Shown one piece after another: positions 7,618 to 15,406 of a DNA stretch of 24,468 nucleotides (its first letter is position 1; each line of letters begins with the position of its first letter). Below the pieces are notes generated by a model. It saw nothing but the letters and a program-made list of their open reading frames with translations. It made no database searches and was not told the DNA's origin. The DNA is from JBMNKL01 sp050261495 (GTDB lineage: Bacteria > Bacillota > Clostridia > Acetivibrionales > DTU013), in assembly GCA_050261495.1 (NCBI GenBank), contig JBLNDI010000090.1, forward strand, positions 1 to 24,468, written 5' to 3'. A program made the translations under genes and the position numbers.

Positions 7618-8097
7618 CTAAATTTTAAGGTAATCATCCAAAACTGTTTCGATCTCTGCCTGGTCGGCATTCCCGGCAAGCACCAGTTCGCTTACCAATA
7701 TTTGCCTTGCACTGTTCAGCATTTTTCTTTCTCCTGTTGAAAGGCCTTTTTCACGATCCCTTTTAATGAGTATCCTGATAACATCCGCAACTTCATATAT
7801 GTTTCCGCTCTTGATTTTTACCATGTTCTCGCGGTAACGCTTGTTCCAGTTGCTGGTGACGTTGACATTCCGGTCCTGGAGAATCTTGTATACCTTGTCC
7901 ATATCACATCTGCCAATTACTTCCCTTATTCCGATGCCTTCCACATTGTGCGTCGGTATCATGAGCTTCATGTCTCCAACCGGCATCTTTACTACGTAAT
8001 AATGCTGTTTGCGTCCAAGTATTTCTTTCTCTTCGATCGCTTCAATCACTCCCGCGCCATGCATCGGGTAAACAATCTTGTCGCCGACGTTAAACAT
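7618..8097 (-). CDS. carD: CarD-family transcription regulator
   Basis: The protein has 159 residues. The N-terminal Tudor-like RNA polymerase interaction domain (about 1-60) begins MFNVGDKIVYPMHGAGVIEAIE. A helical C-terminal domain follows (about 65-159), including NWNKRYRENMVKIKSG and LSTGERKMLNSARQIL. CarD proteins bind the RNA polymerase beta subunit and promoter DNA and steady the open complex, often at rRNA and housekeeping promoters. The start ATG follows GGAGG. It is the first gene of a carD-yacL unit with a near-consensus promoter and a roughly 190-nt leader. Confidence 0.94.
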   Translation of the reverse strand: MFNVGDKIVYPMHGAGVIEAIEEKEILGRKQHYYVVKMPVGDMKLMIPTHNVEGIGIREVIGRCDMDKVYKILQDRNVNVTSNWNKRYRENMVKIKSGNIYEVADVIRILIKRDREKGLSTGERKMLNSARQILVSELVLAGNADQAEIETVLDDYLKI

Positions 8098-8294
8098 AGC
8101 AAATCCTCCAAACGGCTTAAAAAAGGTGTCATTTCACGTTTAGTGATTTGTCATTTGTTTTTTGTCATTTGTTGGACATCGTTTTCCCGGGAAAGCGCCA
8201 GCCTGTCCTCATAAAAAACGACCGAATGAAAAAAACACTTCCAAATAATAAATATATAGGAAGCAATTGAAAATTTATCTTAAGTGTCTATTTT

Positions 8295-8323
8295 AGTATA
8301 CAACAAAAAATATCCAATGTCAA
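8295..8323 (-). promoter_or_regulatory. Promoter of carD-yacL
   Basis: On the minus strand TTGACA (8318-8323), a 17-nt spacer and TATACT (8295-8300) form a near-consensus promoter. The resulting leader of about 190 nt (8098-8290) contains three copies of a GTCATTT motif (8128-8134, 8150-8156, 8164-8170; plus-strand reading), two of them extended to GTCATTTGTT. I recognise no riboswitch there. Confidence 0.85.
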
Positions 8324-8341
8324 AAAAATTCAAAACGCCTG

Positions 8342-8372
8342 TGCCGGGGCATGGAAGAACCATGCCCCGGCA
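8342..8372 (-). terminator. Terminator of the aconitase gene
   Basis: A perfect 13-bp GC-rich stem (8342-8354 with 8360-8372) with a 5-nt loop lies 12 nt beyond the aconitase stop. On the minus strand the downstream tract is ACAGGCGTTTTGAATTTTTTT, so the T runs are slightly displaced. Confidence 0.78.
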
Positions 8373-8384
8373 ATCAGGCCTCAA

Positions 8385-10307
8385 TCAGGCTAATGATTTT
8401 TTAAGCCACGGAAGCTTGCCGCCAGCTTTCAGCACTTCGGCGTCGAGCCTGGAAAGCGAATGTTTCAGCGCAATATTCGTCCCCTTGGTAATATTCTTCA
8501 GCACGACTTCCCCTTCAAGGCTGCCAATAACAATATCCAGCATGTCCCCGGTCTCAATACCGTCATAGTCCTCCGGGTTCTTGAACGTCAGCGGCACTAT
8601 GCCGAAATTTATCAGGTTGGCCAGGTGAATACGCGCAAAAGACTTCACAATGACGGCTTTCACGCCCAGGTACTTCGGCGCCAGCGCCGCGTGCTCGCGG
8701 CTGGAACCCTGCCCGTAATTTTCGCCGCCAATTATAAAGCCGCCCTTCTTTTCAACCGCCCTCCTGTAAAAATCGCTGTCAACGGCTTCAAAGACATACT
8801 TCGATATCTCGGGTATATTGCTGCGCAGGGGTAGTATCCTGGCCCCCGCCGGCATAATGTGGTCCGTGGTTATATTGTCGCCGACCTTGATCAGGACCTC
8901 GCCGTTCAAAACATCCGGGAGAGGCGGGAACGCCGGCAGCGGCTTTATGTTGGGACCATAGTAAACGCTGACCTTTTTCGCTTCCTCGGGAGGCAGCGGC
9001 TTTATAATCATGTTGTCATTTATAAAGAATTTTTTCGGCATGTCGATTTTCGGGTATTCACCCAATTCCCTCGGATCAGTCAGAACTCCCCTTATCGCCG
9101 TTGCTGCCGCCACTTCGGGACTTGCCAGCAGGACCTGCGCATCTTTCGTCCCGCTCCTGCCTTCGAAGTTCCTGTTGAACGTCCTTACCGACACTCCGCC
9201 GGAACAAGGAGCCGCCCCCATGCCTATGCAGGGTCCGCAGGCGTTTTCCAGCAGGCGCGCTCCCGACTGTACGAGGTATTTCATCTCGCCGCTGTCAACC
9301 AGGTGCTCGACTACCTGCCTGGAACCGGCGCTGATCATCAGCTGCAGGTTATCGGCGATTGTCCTCCCCTTAAGCACGTTTGCAACCACCTTTAAGTCCC
9401 TGAGAGAGGAATTGGTGCATGAGCCTATTGCCACCTGGTCCACTTTCATCCCCGCAGCTTCCCTTACTTTTCTCACGTTCCCGGGACTGTGCGGCATGGC
9501 AACCAGCGGTTCCAGCTCGGAAAGATAAATCTCCATTATCTCATCGTACTCGGCGTTTTCATCGGGTAAAATCTCTATCCACCTGTCGCTCCTGCCCTGC
9601 GCCTCCATGAATTCCCTGGTAATGCCGTCACTGGGGAATATGCTCGTAGTGCACCCGGTTTCCGTCCCCATGTTTGCGATGGTAGCCCTGTCGGGAACGC
9701 TCAGGCTTCCGACTCCCGGCCCGAAATATTCCAGTACCTTGCCTACCCCGCCTTTTACATCGATCCTTCTTAAGACTTCCAGGATTACATCCTTTGCCGA
9801 AACCCAGTCCGGCAGCCTGCCGGTAAGTTTAACCCCCACAACGATGGGGCATTTTATCCTGAATGGACTTCCTGCCATTGCAGCGGCAACATCCAGCCCG
9901 CCTGCGCCCATCGCAAAGCAGCCTATGCCGCCGGCTGTCGGGGTATGGCTGTCCGAACCGATGAGCGTTTTGCCCGGGCACGCGAACCTCTCCAGGAATA
10001 CCTGGTGACATATGCCATTTCCCGGCCTGGAGAAATAAATCCCGTATTTTTGCGCCACCGTTTGCAGGTAGAGGTGATCGTCGGGATTTTTAAAATCTAT
10101 TTGAAGGGTGTTATGGTCTACGAAACTCACGCTCAATTCCGTTTTTACCCTGTCGATGCCGATAGCCTCAAACTGGAGGTACGCCATGGTTCCCGTTGCG
10201 TCCTGCGTCAGGGTGTTGTCTATTTTCAAAGCGATTTCCTCACCGGCAACAGCTTTTCCGTCAACAATATGCCGTTTTAGAATTTTCTCCGTTACGGTTC
10301 CTTTCAT
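8385..10307 (-). CDS. Aconitate hydratase (aconitase)
   Basis: This TCA-cycle enzyme interconverts citrate and isocitrate using a 4Fe-4S cluster. It has 640 residues. The cluster cysteines are C297 (GSCTNSS), C357 and C360 (ACGPCIG). Catalytic and substrate motifs include DNTLTQDATGT (30-40), GSDSHTPTAGGIGCFAMGAGG (117-137), VGDNITTDHIMPAG (475-488, start of the swivel domain) and NYGQGSSREHAA (530-541). The length and single-chain form fit the short aconitase found in clostridia and archaea. The LeuC-like relatives are split or shorter, and homoaconitase is a less likely alternative. The start at 10307 has AGGAGGAG upstream; a frame extending to 10415 crosses the promoter and is rejected. 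It has its own promoter and terminator, so it appears as an independent unit inserted between radA and carD. Confidence 0.93.
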   Translation of the reverse strand: MKGTVTEKILKRHIVDGKAVAGEEIALKIDNTLTQDATGTMAYLQFEAIGIDRVKTELSVSFVDHNTLQIDFKNPDDHLYLQTVAQKYGIYFSRPGNGICHQVFLERFACPGKTLIGSDSHTPTAGGIGCFAMGAGGLDVAAAMAGSPFRIKCPIVVGVKLTGRLPDWVSAKDVILEVLRRIDVKGGVGKVLEYFGPGVGSLSVPDRATIANMGTETGCTTSIFPSDGITREFMEAQGRSDRWIEILPDENAEYDEIMEIYLSELEPLVAMPHSPGNVRKVREAAGMKVDQVAIGSCTNSSLRDLKVVANVLKGRTIADNLQLMISAGSRQVVEHLVDSGEMKYLVQSGARLLENACGPCIGMGAAPCSGGVSVRTFNRNFEGRSGTKDAQVLLASPEVAAATAIRGVLTDPRELGEYPKIDMPKKFFINDNMIIKPLPPEEAKKVSVYYGPNIKPLPAFPPLPDVLNGEVLIKVGDNITTDHIMPAGARILPLRSNIPEISKYVFEAVDSDFYRRAVEKKGGFIIGGENYGQGSSREHAALAPKYLGVKAVIVKSFARIHLANLINFGIVPLTFKNPEDYDGIETGDMLDIVIGSLEGEVVLKNITKGTNIALKHSLSRLDAEVLKAGGKLPWLKKSLA

Positions 10308-10358
10308 TCTTTGCACTCCTCCTGTAGGAAAAATAGGGCAAGTCCTTGGAATAGTCAT

Positions 10359-10387
10359 AGTATAAATATACACTCGGCTTTTGTCAA
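10359..10387 (-). promoter_or_regulatory. Promoter of the aconitase gene
   Basis: On the minus strand TTGACA (10382-10387), a 17-nt spacer and TATACT (10359-10364) match the consensus closely. A second TTGACA overlaps just upstream (10388-10393), giving a TTGACATTGACA tandem. Confidence 0.86.
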
Positions 10388-10432
10388 TGTCAAAAAGCCT
10401 CGCGCCAAAACGCAATACTTATTCTTACAGCA

Positions 10433-10462
10433 TTGACAAGAAGTTGTCCGAACATCTATAAT
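10433..10462 (+). promoter_or_regulatory. Promoter of the small cysteine protein gene
   Basis: TTGACA (10433-10438), an 18-nt spacer and TATAAT (10457-10462) form a full-consensus pair. It is divergent from the aconitase promoter, about 40 nt away. The leader to the gene is about 125 nt. Confidence 0.8.
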
Positions 10463-10595
10463 GAAATCAAGCTAATGCTTTATTTCAGAATATTTGGCTT
10501 CAATTGGCAAATACACCGGTATCTGTGTATTGCCTTGAATTGCATGGCGGTATTTTGAAACGAATTATGAAAATGCATCCGGAGAGTGATCCTAA

Positions 10596-10991
10596 ATGAA
10601 AGACATGCTGATTGATGAGTTCCAATATACGGTGCAGGAACTGATTTTCAGAAACAAGAGCATTGTTGATTCCATAACCAAGTTTCAAGAGTCGAACGCA
10701 CGGGTAAACCGCGCCATCGTCAAGGCAGTCACCCACTGCGGGTGCATCAGGATAAACGCAGAAAAGCAGAAATTGCCGGAGGACGGAAGTTTCGAGGAAA
10801 TTCGCAAGGCAATGGATACCCATGTTTCGGGGAAATTATGCGACAACTGCAGGGACCGCATTGAAAAAGAACTGGGAAAAAACCTTTATTATATGGCTTC
10901 CATATGCAATACGCTTGATCTGAACCTGTATGATATTATTATAAAAGAACAAAACCACGTAAAATTACTGGGGCAATTCAACCTCGAATAG
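10596..10991 (+). CDS. Conserved clostridial small cysteine protein, function unknown
   Basis: This 131-residue soluble protein is mostly helical, with a CGC motif (residues 48-50, VTHCGCIRINAEKQ), a CxxC motif (82-85, LCDNCRDRIE) and C104. The cysteine pattern suggests metal binding or redox chemistry, but this is not proven. I recall similar proteins in many clostridia, often beside radA and labelled with the DUF1573 name, probably because of the CGC motif. That label may be loose and I assign no function. The ATG start has GGAGAG about 10 nt upstream, and a consensus promoter lies ahead. It ends 10 nt from the convergent radA stop with no terminator visible between them, so the transcripts probably overlap. 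Confidence 0.85.
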   Translation: MKDMLIDEFQYTVQELIFRNKSIVDSITKFQESNARVNRAIVKAVTHCGCIRINAEKQKLPEDGSFEEIRKAMDTHVSGKLCDNCRDRIEKELGKNLYYMASICNTLDLNLYDIIIKEQNHVKLLGQFNLE

Positions 10992-11001
10992 ATTATTTGA
11001 A

Positions 11002-12369
11002 CTATGACTCCAGGACAATATCCAGCGCTTCCCCGACGCTTGTTACCGGGACAATATCAATACTGCCGGCGGGCTTTGCCTGTTCGGCTGTTTTCATATT
11101 TGCAGCCGGTATGACAATTCGCCTGAAGCCGAGCCTGGCCGCCTCGGATATCCTGTTGGCTATTTGTCCCACAGCCCTGACTTCCCCGGTCAGGCCTATT
11201 TCTCCGACCAAGACGCACCCGGGATCGACAGGTGTGTTCCTGAAACTGGAGGCAACCGCCATGGCAATCCCGAGATCACATGCCGGCTCGTCGATACGGA
11301 TGCCGCCCACCACATTGACATACGCGTCGAAATTGTACAGTGCAAGCCCTACCCGTTTTTCCAGTACAGCCATGAGCATAACCAGCCTGTTGTAATCCAG
11401 GCCGGTCGCCATCCTCCTCGGCACCCCGAAATTCGTGGCGCATACAAGCGATTGTATCTCTATGAGCATCGGCCTCGTTCCCTCCATGCTTGAGACAACC
11501 ACTGATCCGGGTACATTTTCGGACCTGCCGGACAGCATCATTTCCGACGGGTTGGAAATCTCGGCAAGCCCCGTGTCACGCATTTCAAAGACCCCTATCT
11601 CGTTGGTAGACCCGAACCTGTTCTTGACCGCCCTCAGTATCCGGAAGCTTAGGTGCCTTTCCCCTTCGAAATAAAGCACGGTATCCACCATGTGTTCAAG
11701 CACCCTTGGCCCCGCTATTGCACCTTCCTTTGTCACGTGGCCGACGATAACCACCGTAACGCCGCTCTTCTTGGCAAGTTTCATAAGAGAGGCGGTTACT
11801 TCCCTTACCTGGCTGACGCTGCCGGGCGCCGACGCAACGGTATCCGTATACATTGTCTGGATTGAATCGATAATAACAAGCCCCGGTTTTTCAGATTCTA
11901 TCAGTGCAGCTATGGATTCGTAATTTGAAGCGGATGCGACAAAAAGGTCAGGACGCTTTACATTGAGCCTGTCCGCCCTTATTTTAATCTGCGCGGCCGA
12001 CTCCTCACCAGAGATATATATAATTTTCGATTCGCTGACTATCGATTTGCACAGCTGAAGAAGCAACGTAGATTTCCCGATTCCCGGATCTCCGCCTACC
12101 AGGATGAGAGAACCTGGAACTATGCCGCCTCCCAGTACCCTGTCCAATTCCTTCATTCCCGTTGAACTCCTGTTTTCGGCTCCGGCATGGATTTCATCCA
12201 GTCTTGCCGGCTTGATAGGAGTTGCCTGACCTATAGGCGTTCCGGCAGGATTCTCCTGCCTCTCCTCGACAAATGTGTTCCAACGCATACAGGAAGGACA
12301 TTTTCCGAGCCATCCCGACGACTCGTACCCGCATTCCTGGCAAACAAACACAGACCTGATTTTTGGCAT
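11002..12369 (-). CDS. radA: DNA repair protein RadA (Sms)
   Basis: RadA is a RecA-like ATPase that helps branch migration during recombination repair. The 455 residues contain a C4 zinc finger (C10, C13, C24, C27; CQECGYESSGWLGKCPSC), Walker A GGDPGIGKST (92-101), Walker B LVIIDSIQT (about 164-172), the RadA-specific KNRFG motif (249-253) and a C-terminal Lon-protease-like domain (about 275-455) that serves as a scaffold. The ATG start follows GGAGG closely. In many Firmicutes radA follows clpC and precedes disA. Here the glycosyltransferase and azlCD genes separate it from clpC, and no disA follows. Confidence 0.96.
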   Translation of the reverse strand: MPKIRSVFVCQECGYESSGWLGKCPSCMRWNTFVEERQENPAGTPIGQATPIKPARLDEIHAGAENRSSTGMKELDRVLGGGIVPGSLILVGGDPGIGKSTLLLQLCKSIVSESKIIYISGEESAAQIKIRADRLNVKRPDLFVASASNYESIAALIESEKPGLVIIDSIQTMYTDTVASAPGSVSQVREVTASLMKLAKKSGVTVVIVGHVTKEGAIAGPRVLEHMVDTVLYFEGERHLSFRILRAVKNRFGSTNEIGVFEMRDTGLAEISNPSEMMLSGRSENVPGSVVVSSMEGTRPMLIEIQSLVCATNFGVPRRMATGLDYNRLVMLMAVLEKRVGLALYNFDAYVNVVGGIRIDEPACDLGIAMAVASSFRNTPVDPGCVLVGEIGLTGEVRAVGQIANRISEAARLGFRRIVIPAANMKTAEQAKPAGSIDIVPVTSVGEALDIVLES

Positions 12370-12437
12370 GACCCCTCCGACGGCAAATATTGCCAGTATT
12401 CAAACTGGCGATTTTTTGAAAAAATACCGTTGCTCCT

Positions 12438-12467
12438 ATTCTATCATACCGTATGAAATAACGGCAA
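12438..12467 (-). promoter_or_regulatory. Probable radA promoter
   Basis: On the minus strand TTGCCG (12462-12467), an 18-nt spacer and TAGAAT (12438-12443), with TATG just before the -10, form a fair promoter. The leader before radA is about 60 nt. It includes a small hairpin (12392-12397 with 12404-12409, GCCAGT/ACTGGC) that on the plus strand is followed by a run of six T. Confidence 0.55.
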
Positions 12468-12506
12468 TGGTACAAAATAATATAAACCGAAGCGATGGAG
12501 GTTTTC

Positions 12507-13799
12507 ATGGAAAGTTTGCTTCAGAACCTGATCCTGCGTGTTACCCAGTTGATACAGGTGTTTGTTTTTGTGTTCGGATGTTATTATTTTGGCGTTTCCA
12601 TATACGGCTGGAAAAAAAGAAAGGAGACGCCGGAATATGTCGCTCCCCGTAAACGGTTTGCCCTTGTGATAGCCGCCCATAACGAGGAACTTGTAATAGG
12701 CCACGTGGTAGACAGCTTGCTTAACCAGAATTATCCAAGAAGGCTATACGATATTTTTGTGGTTGCAGACAATTGCACCGACAAGACGGCTTCAATTGCG
12801 CGCAAACACGGGGCGATCGTATTTAGACGGTATGATGCCGTAAATAGAGGCAAAGGCCACGCCCTTGAATGGATTTTCAAAAGAATTTTCGAAATGGGAG
12901 ACAAGTATGACGTCATTGGCGTATTTGACGCGGATAACCTCGTCTCTTCAAACTTCCTGTACGAAATGAACAAGCAGTTGTGCAAAGGCCATAAGGTGGT
13001 CCAGGGATATATCGACAGCAAAAACCCCTTCGACTCATGGATTACATTGTCCTATTCGATCGCTTTCTGGCTGTCAAACCGGACGTTCCAGCTCCCGCGT
13101 TACTACCTGGGATTAAGCTGCGGCCTTTGCGGGACAGGATTCTGTGTTGATATTTCCTTGCTTAAAAAGATAGGCTGGGGCGCCACTTGCCTGACGGAAG
13201 ACCTGGAATTCACAATGAAGCTTGCATTGAACGGCATGAAAGTTGCCTGGGCACACGAGGCGGTGGTATACGACGAGAAGCCGCTGACGCTGAAGCAGTC
13301 CTGGAAGCAAAGAAAAAGATGGATGCAGGGGCATGCCGACTGCGCTGCCAGGTACATGGGACCGTTGTTCAGGAAGGCCCTCAGGGAAGGGGATCTTGCC
13401 GCTTTTGACTGCGCTTTGTACCTGTTTCAGCCGATACGGTTCATTTTTATTGGACTGATTTCCGTCATGCTTTGGATACAGTCTTTTTTTCCCCAGGCGC
13501 CGTTTTACACCCTGCAATACGTTTTTCCTTCAGCCGTCTGGTACGTTTTTGTTGTGCTGCAATTTATATACGGCCCGCTGGTGGTACTGTCCGAAAACAA
13601 GTTTGACCTGAAGGTTCTTCTCGGCTTCCTTATATATCCATTCTATTGCCTTACGTGGGTGCCCATAACAATCCAGGGCTTCCTGAGCAAGGATAACAAG
13701 ACCTGGGACCATACGGAGCATACCCGCGATATAACTATCGCGGAGCTTGAAAAGCCGCAAAATGCCATGAAGGCGTCGCAAGAGGCTTCCAGGTATTAG
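12507..13799 (+). CDS. Membrane glycosyltransferase, family 2 (processive type)
   Basis: This 430-residue enzyme probably transfers sugars from a nucleotide-sugar at the inner face of the membrane. An N-terminal helix (about 12-33) precedes the GT2 domain (about 50-290). That domain has VIAAHNEE, FDADN (DxD), LTEDLEF (ED catalytic pair) and QRKRWMQG (QxxRW). Three C-terminal membrane segments follow (about 305-325, 335-360 and 370-395). The D, DxD, ED and QxxRW set is typical of polymer-forming enzymes such as cellulose, hyaluronan or poly-N-acetylglucosamine synthases. The sugar cannot be told here. The start at 12507 is chosen because the nearby in-frame ATG at 12495 overlaps the ribosome binding site GGAGG (12497-12501). 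It is monocistronic, with element E1 starting 6 nt after its stop. Confidence 0.9.
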   Translation: MESLLQNLILRVTQLIQVFVFVFGCYYFGVSIYGWKKRKETPEYVAPRKRFALVIAAHNEELVIGHVVDSLLNQNYPRRLYDIFVVADNCTDKTASIARKHGAIVFRRYDAVNRGKGHALEWIFKRIFEMGDKYDVIGVFDADNLVSSNFLYEMNKQLCKGHKVVQGYIDSKNPFDSWITLSYSIAFWLSNRTFQLPRYYLGLSCGLCGTGFCVDISLLKKIGWGATCLTEDLEFTMKLALNGMKVAWAHEAVVYDEKPLTLKQSWKQRKRWMQGHADCAARYMGPLFRKALREGDLAAFDCALYLFQPIRFIFIGLISVMLWIQSFFPQAPFYTLQYVFPSAVWYVFVVLQFIYGPLVVLSENKFDLKVLLGFLIYPFYCLTWVPITIQGFLSKDNKTWDHTEHTRDITIAELEKPQNAMKASQEASRY

Positions 13800-13805
13800 C
13801 AGGGC

Positions 13806-14234
13806 GCATGAACCTGTGGGCAGGGCGGCTTGCATGGAGTGCGGGTCAAGGCATCGGATGAAAGCCCCGATCGACTTCAATGCATATGCCTGCCAAAAAA
13901 ACAAGCGGACACAGCGCAAATCAAGGCATCCTGTGGAGGCATGGTGCAGGATGTTTGTCCAGGCGAAACTTGAACGCGGAACTTATGGGGAATACCCATG
14001 ATACTTCGGCATGGATGCCGAAGTCGCTTGTCCTGAGCCACGAATGGCGAATGACAAGCGCCCGCGTTGAAGTGAGACTGGACATTACAGCCTGCCCATG
14101 ACGGAACCTGATGGCGTATTTGTGATGTGTCCGTTTGTTCTTATAGCATGTATATTCGCTTGAATCGCCAGGAGCTTTCATCATATACCTTGACCTGTAC
14201 CCGTATGCAAGCCGCCCCATCCGCCAATTCATCC
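13806..14234. repeat. Large structured palindromic element E1
   Basis: This roughly 430-nt intergenic element consists of two long imperfect inverted arms. The outer arms match over GGGCGGCTTGCAT (13823-13835 region with about 14208-14220). Further in, read on the plus strand, are a P2 helix (13968-13979 with 14062-14073, a G-G mismatch in the middle), a flanking GTCCAG/CTGGAC pair (13957-13962 with 14078-14083), a 10-bp hairpin P3 with a GG loop (14003-14012 with 14015-14024), and directly next to it an 8-bp hairpin P4 (14025-14032 with 14053-14060) with a 20-nt loop. E3 has the same plan, and E2 shares the outer-arm sequence. No transposase or convincing gene is inside. It may act as a structured RNA, a 3' end for the glycosyltransferase mRNA or a MITE-like element; the role is unknown. 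Confidence 0.85.
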
Positions 14235-14276
14235 GGCAGCAATATGGCATCTTAATTAAAGCCAAGTAAACCAATA

Positions 14277-14305
14277 TTGAATAATGATGACCCGTATCTT
14301 ATAAT
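14277..14305 (+). promoter_or_regulatory. Promoter of azlCD
   Basis: TTGAAT (14277-14282), a 17-nt spacer and TATAAT (14300-14305) lie about 45 nt after the end of E1 and 50 nt before azlC. Confidence 0.75.
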
Positions 14306-14355
14306 ATAAGGAGTTTTAAGTACATCATGCCGCTTTGGCAAGCCGGAGAATACTA

Positions 14356-15096
14356 ATGAACAAGTTATTGCCCCATGGGGATGATTATATCTGCGGGTTG
14401 AAAAAAGGATTCCCGATCGCTTTAGGATACATCCCGGTATCCTTTACCTTCGGGTTGATGGCTGTCGACGGAGGCTTGCCCCCGTTGACGGCGATCCTGA
14501 TTTCCCTTACAAACCTCACCAGCGCCGGGCAATTCGCCGGAACCAATCTAATACTGGAAAACGCGGGGTACCTGGAGATAATTCTCGCCACAATAGTTAT
14601 TAATATCCGTTACATGTTAATGTCCCTTTCCCTTTCGCAAAAAATCGAACCCGGGGCAACATCGCTGCAAAGGCTGATTTTCGGGTTCGGGATAACAGAC
14701 GAAACTTTTTCGATAGCTTCGCTGGAAAACGGAAAGCTATCATATTCTTACATGACAGGCATAATCACAGGACCTGTTCTTGGCTGGACATTCGGCACAG
14801 CCCTGGGCGCTTTCATTTCTTCCGCTTTGCCTCCGCTAATCGGCAATGCAATGGGAATCGCCCTTTATGCCATGTTTATAGCTATTATCATACCTCCGGC
14901 CAAAAAATCATTAGCCGTTCTTTCAATAGTCCTTATTGCCGTGGCAATAAATATTACGTTGAAATACGTTCCTTGGTTCAATTTTATATCAAGTGGGTTC
15001 CGCATTGTTATCGCCGCCGTCCTCGGCGCCGGAACCGGGGCCGTCTTATGGCCTGTCAAAGATGAAACGGCAGTCGACAAGGGAGAAGTGTCATGA
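14356..15096 (+). CDS. azlC: AzlC-family branched-chain amino acid exporter, large subunit
   Basis: This 246-residue inner-membrane protein probably forms, with AzlD, an exporter for branched-chain amino acids (named for azaleucine resistance in Bacillus). It contains the family motif KKGFPIALGYIPVSFTFG near residue 20, followed by AGQFAGTNLIL and about six to seven hydrophobic segments. The ATG at 14356 is preferred because GGAG lies 8 nt upstream; a TTG start 21 nt earlier is rejected. Its last four bases overlap the azlD start (ATGA), so the two are translationally coupled. The pair sits between clpC and radA, a place where no exporter is expected. Confidence 0.92.
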   Translation: MNKLLPHGDDYICGLKKGFPIALGYIPVSFTFGLMAVDGGLPPLTAILISLTNLTSAGQFAGTNLILENAGYLEIILATIVINIRYMLMSLSLSQKIEPGATSLQRLIFGFGITDETFSIASLENGKLSYSYMTGIITGPVLGWTFGTALGAFISSALPPLIGNAMGIALYAMFIAIIIPPAKKSLAVLSIVLIAVAINITLKYVPWFNFISSGFRIVIAAVLGAGTGAVLWPVKDETAVDKGEVS

Positions 15097-15401
15097 AGTA
15101 TGAATACACAGCCATTGCATTGATGGCCTTGGTAACTTACATAATAAGGGTAACGCCTGTCACTCTGCTTAGAAAAGAAATCAAATCCATTTACATAAAA
15201 TCATTTTTGCGTTATATCCCGTACGCGGTCCTGGGCGCCCTCACATTCCCGGATATATTCCATTCCACAGGCAGCTTCATAACCGCCCTGGCAGGCGCCG
15301 TGCTGGCGCTGCTTCTGGCATACAAGGAAAAAAGCCTGGTTATAGTGGCGCTGGGCTCAATAACAGCCGCGTTTTTAGCGGGATTGCTGCTGCCGGCGTG
15401 A
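15093..15401 (+). CDS. azlD: AzlD-family exporter, small subunit
   Basis: This protein of 102 residues is nearly all membrane-embedded, with about four helices (about 5-20, 40-57, 63-80 and 82-100). MALVTYIIRVTPVTLLR near the start and YIPYAVLGALTFPDIF are typical of AzlD. It partners with AzlC in the export complex. The ATG overlaps the azlC stop by 4 nt, with GGGAGAAG upstream. It converges with clpC, and a complex hairpin lies between the two stops. Confidence 0.9.
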   Translation: MKYEYTAIALMALVTYIIRVTPVTLLRKEIKSIYIKSFLRYIPYAVLGALTFPDIFHSTGSFITALAGAVLALLLAYKEKSLVIVALGSITAAFLAGLLLPA

Positions 15402-15406
15402 TGCAT

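Noticed and set aside
10308..10415. N-terminal extension of aconitase
   Set aside because: It crosses the TTGACA/TATACT promoter; the ATG at 10307 has AGGAGGAG upstream.
11653..11923. Overlapping plus-strand ORFs inside radA
   Set aside because: They are opposite-strand shadows of a well-conserved gene.
13806..14234. E1 as an ordinary intrinsic terminator of the glycosyltransferase
   Set aside because: It is far too long, has no T run, and is shared with E3, which does not follow a plus-strand gene.
13921..14274. 117-residue minus-strand ORF over E1
   Set aside because: It is fully inside an inverted-repeat element, with no ribosome binding site, and covarying stems explain the sequence better. 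The conserved frame is noted as a finding.
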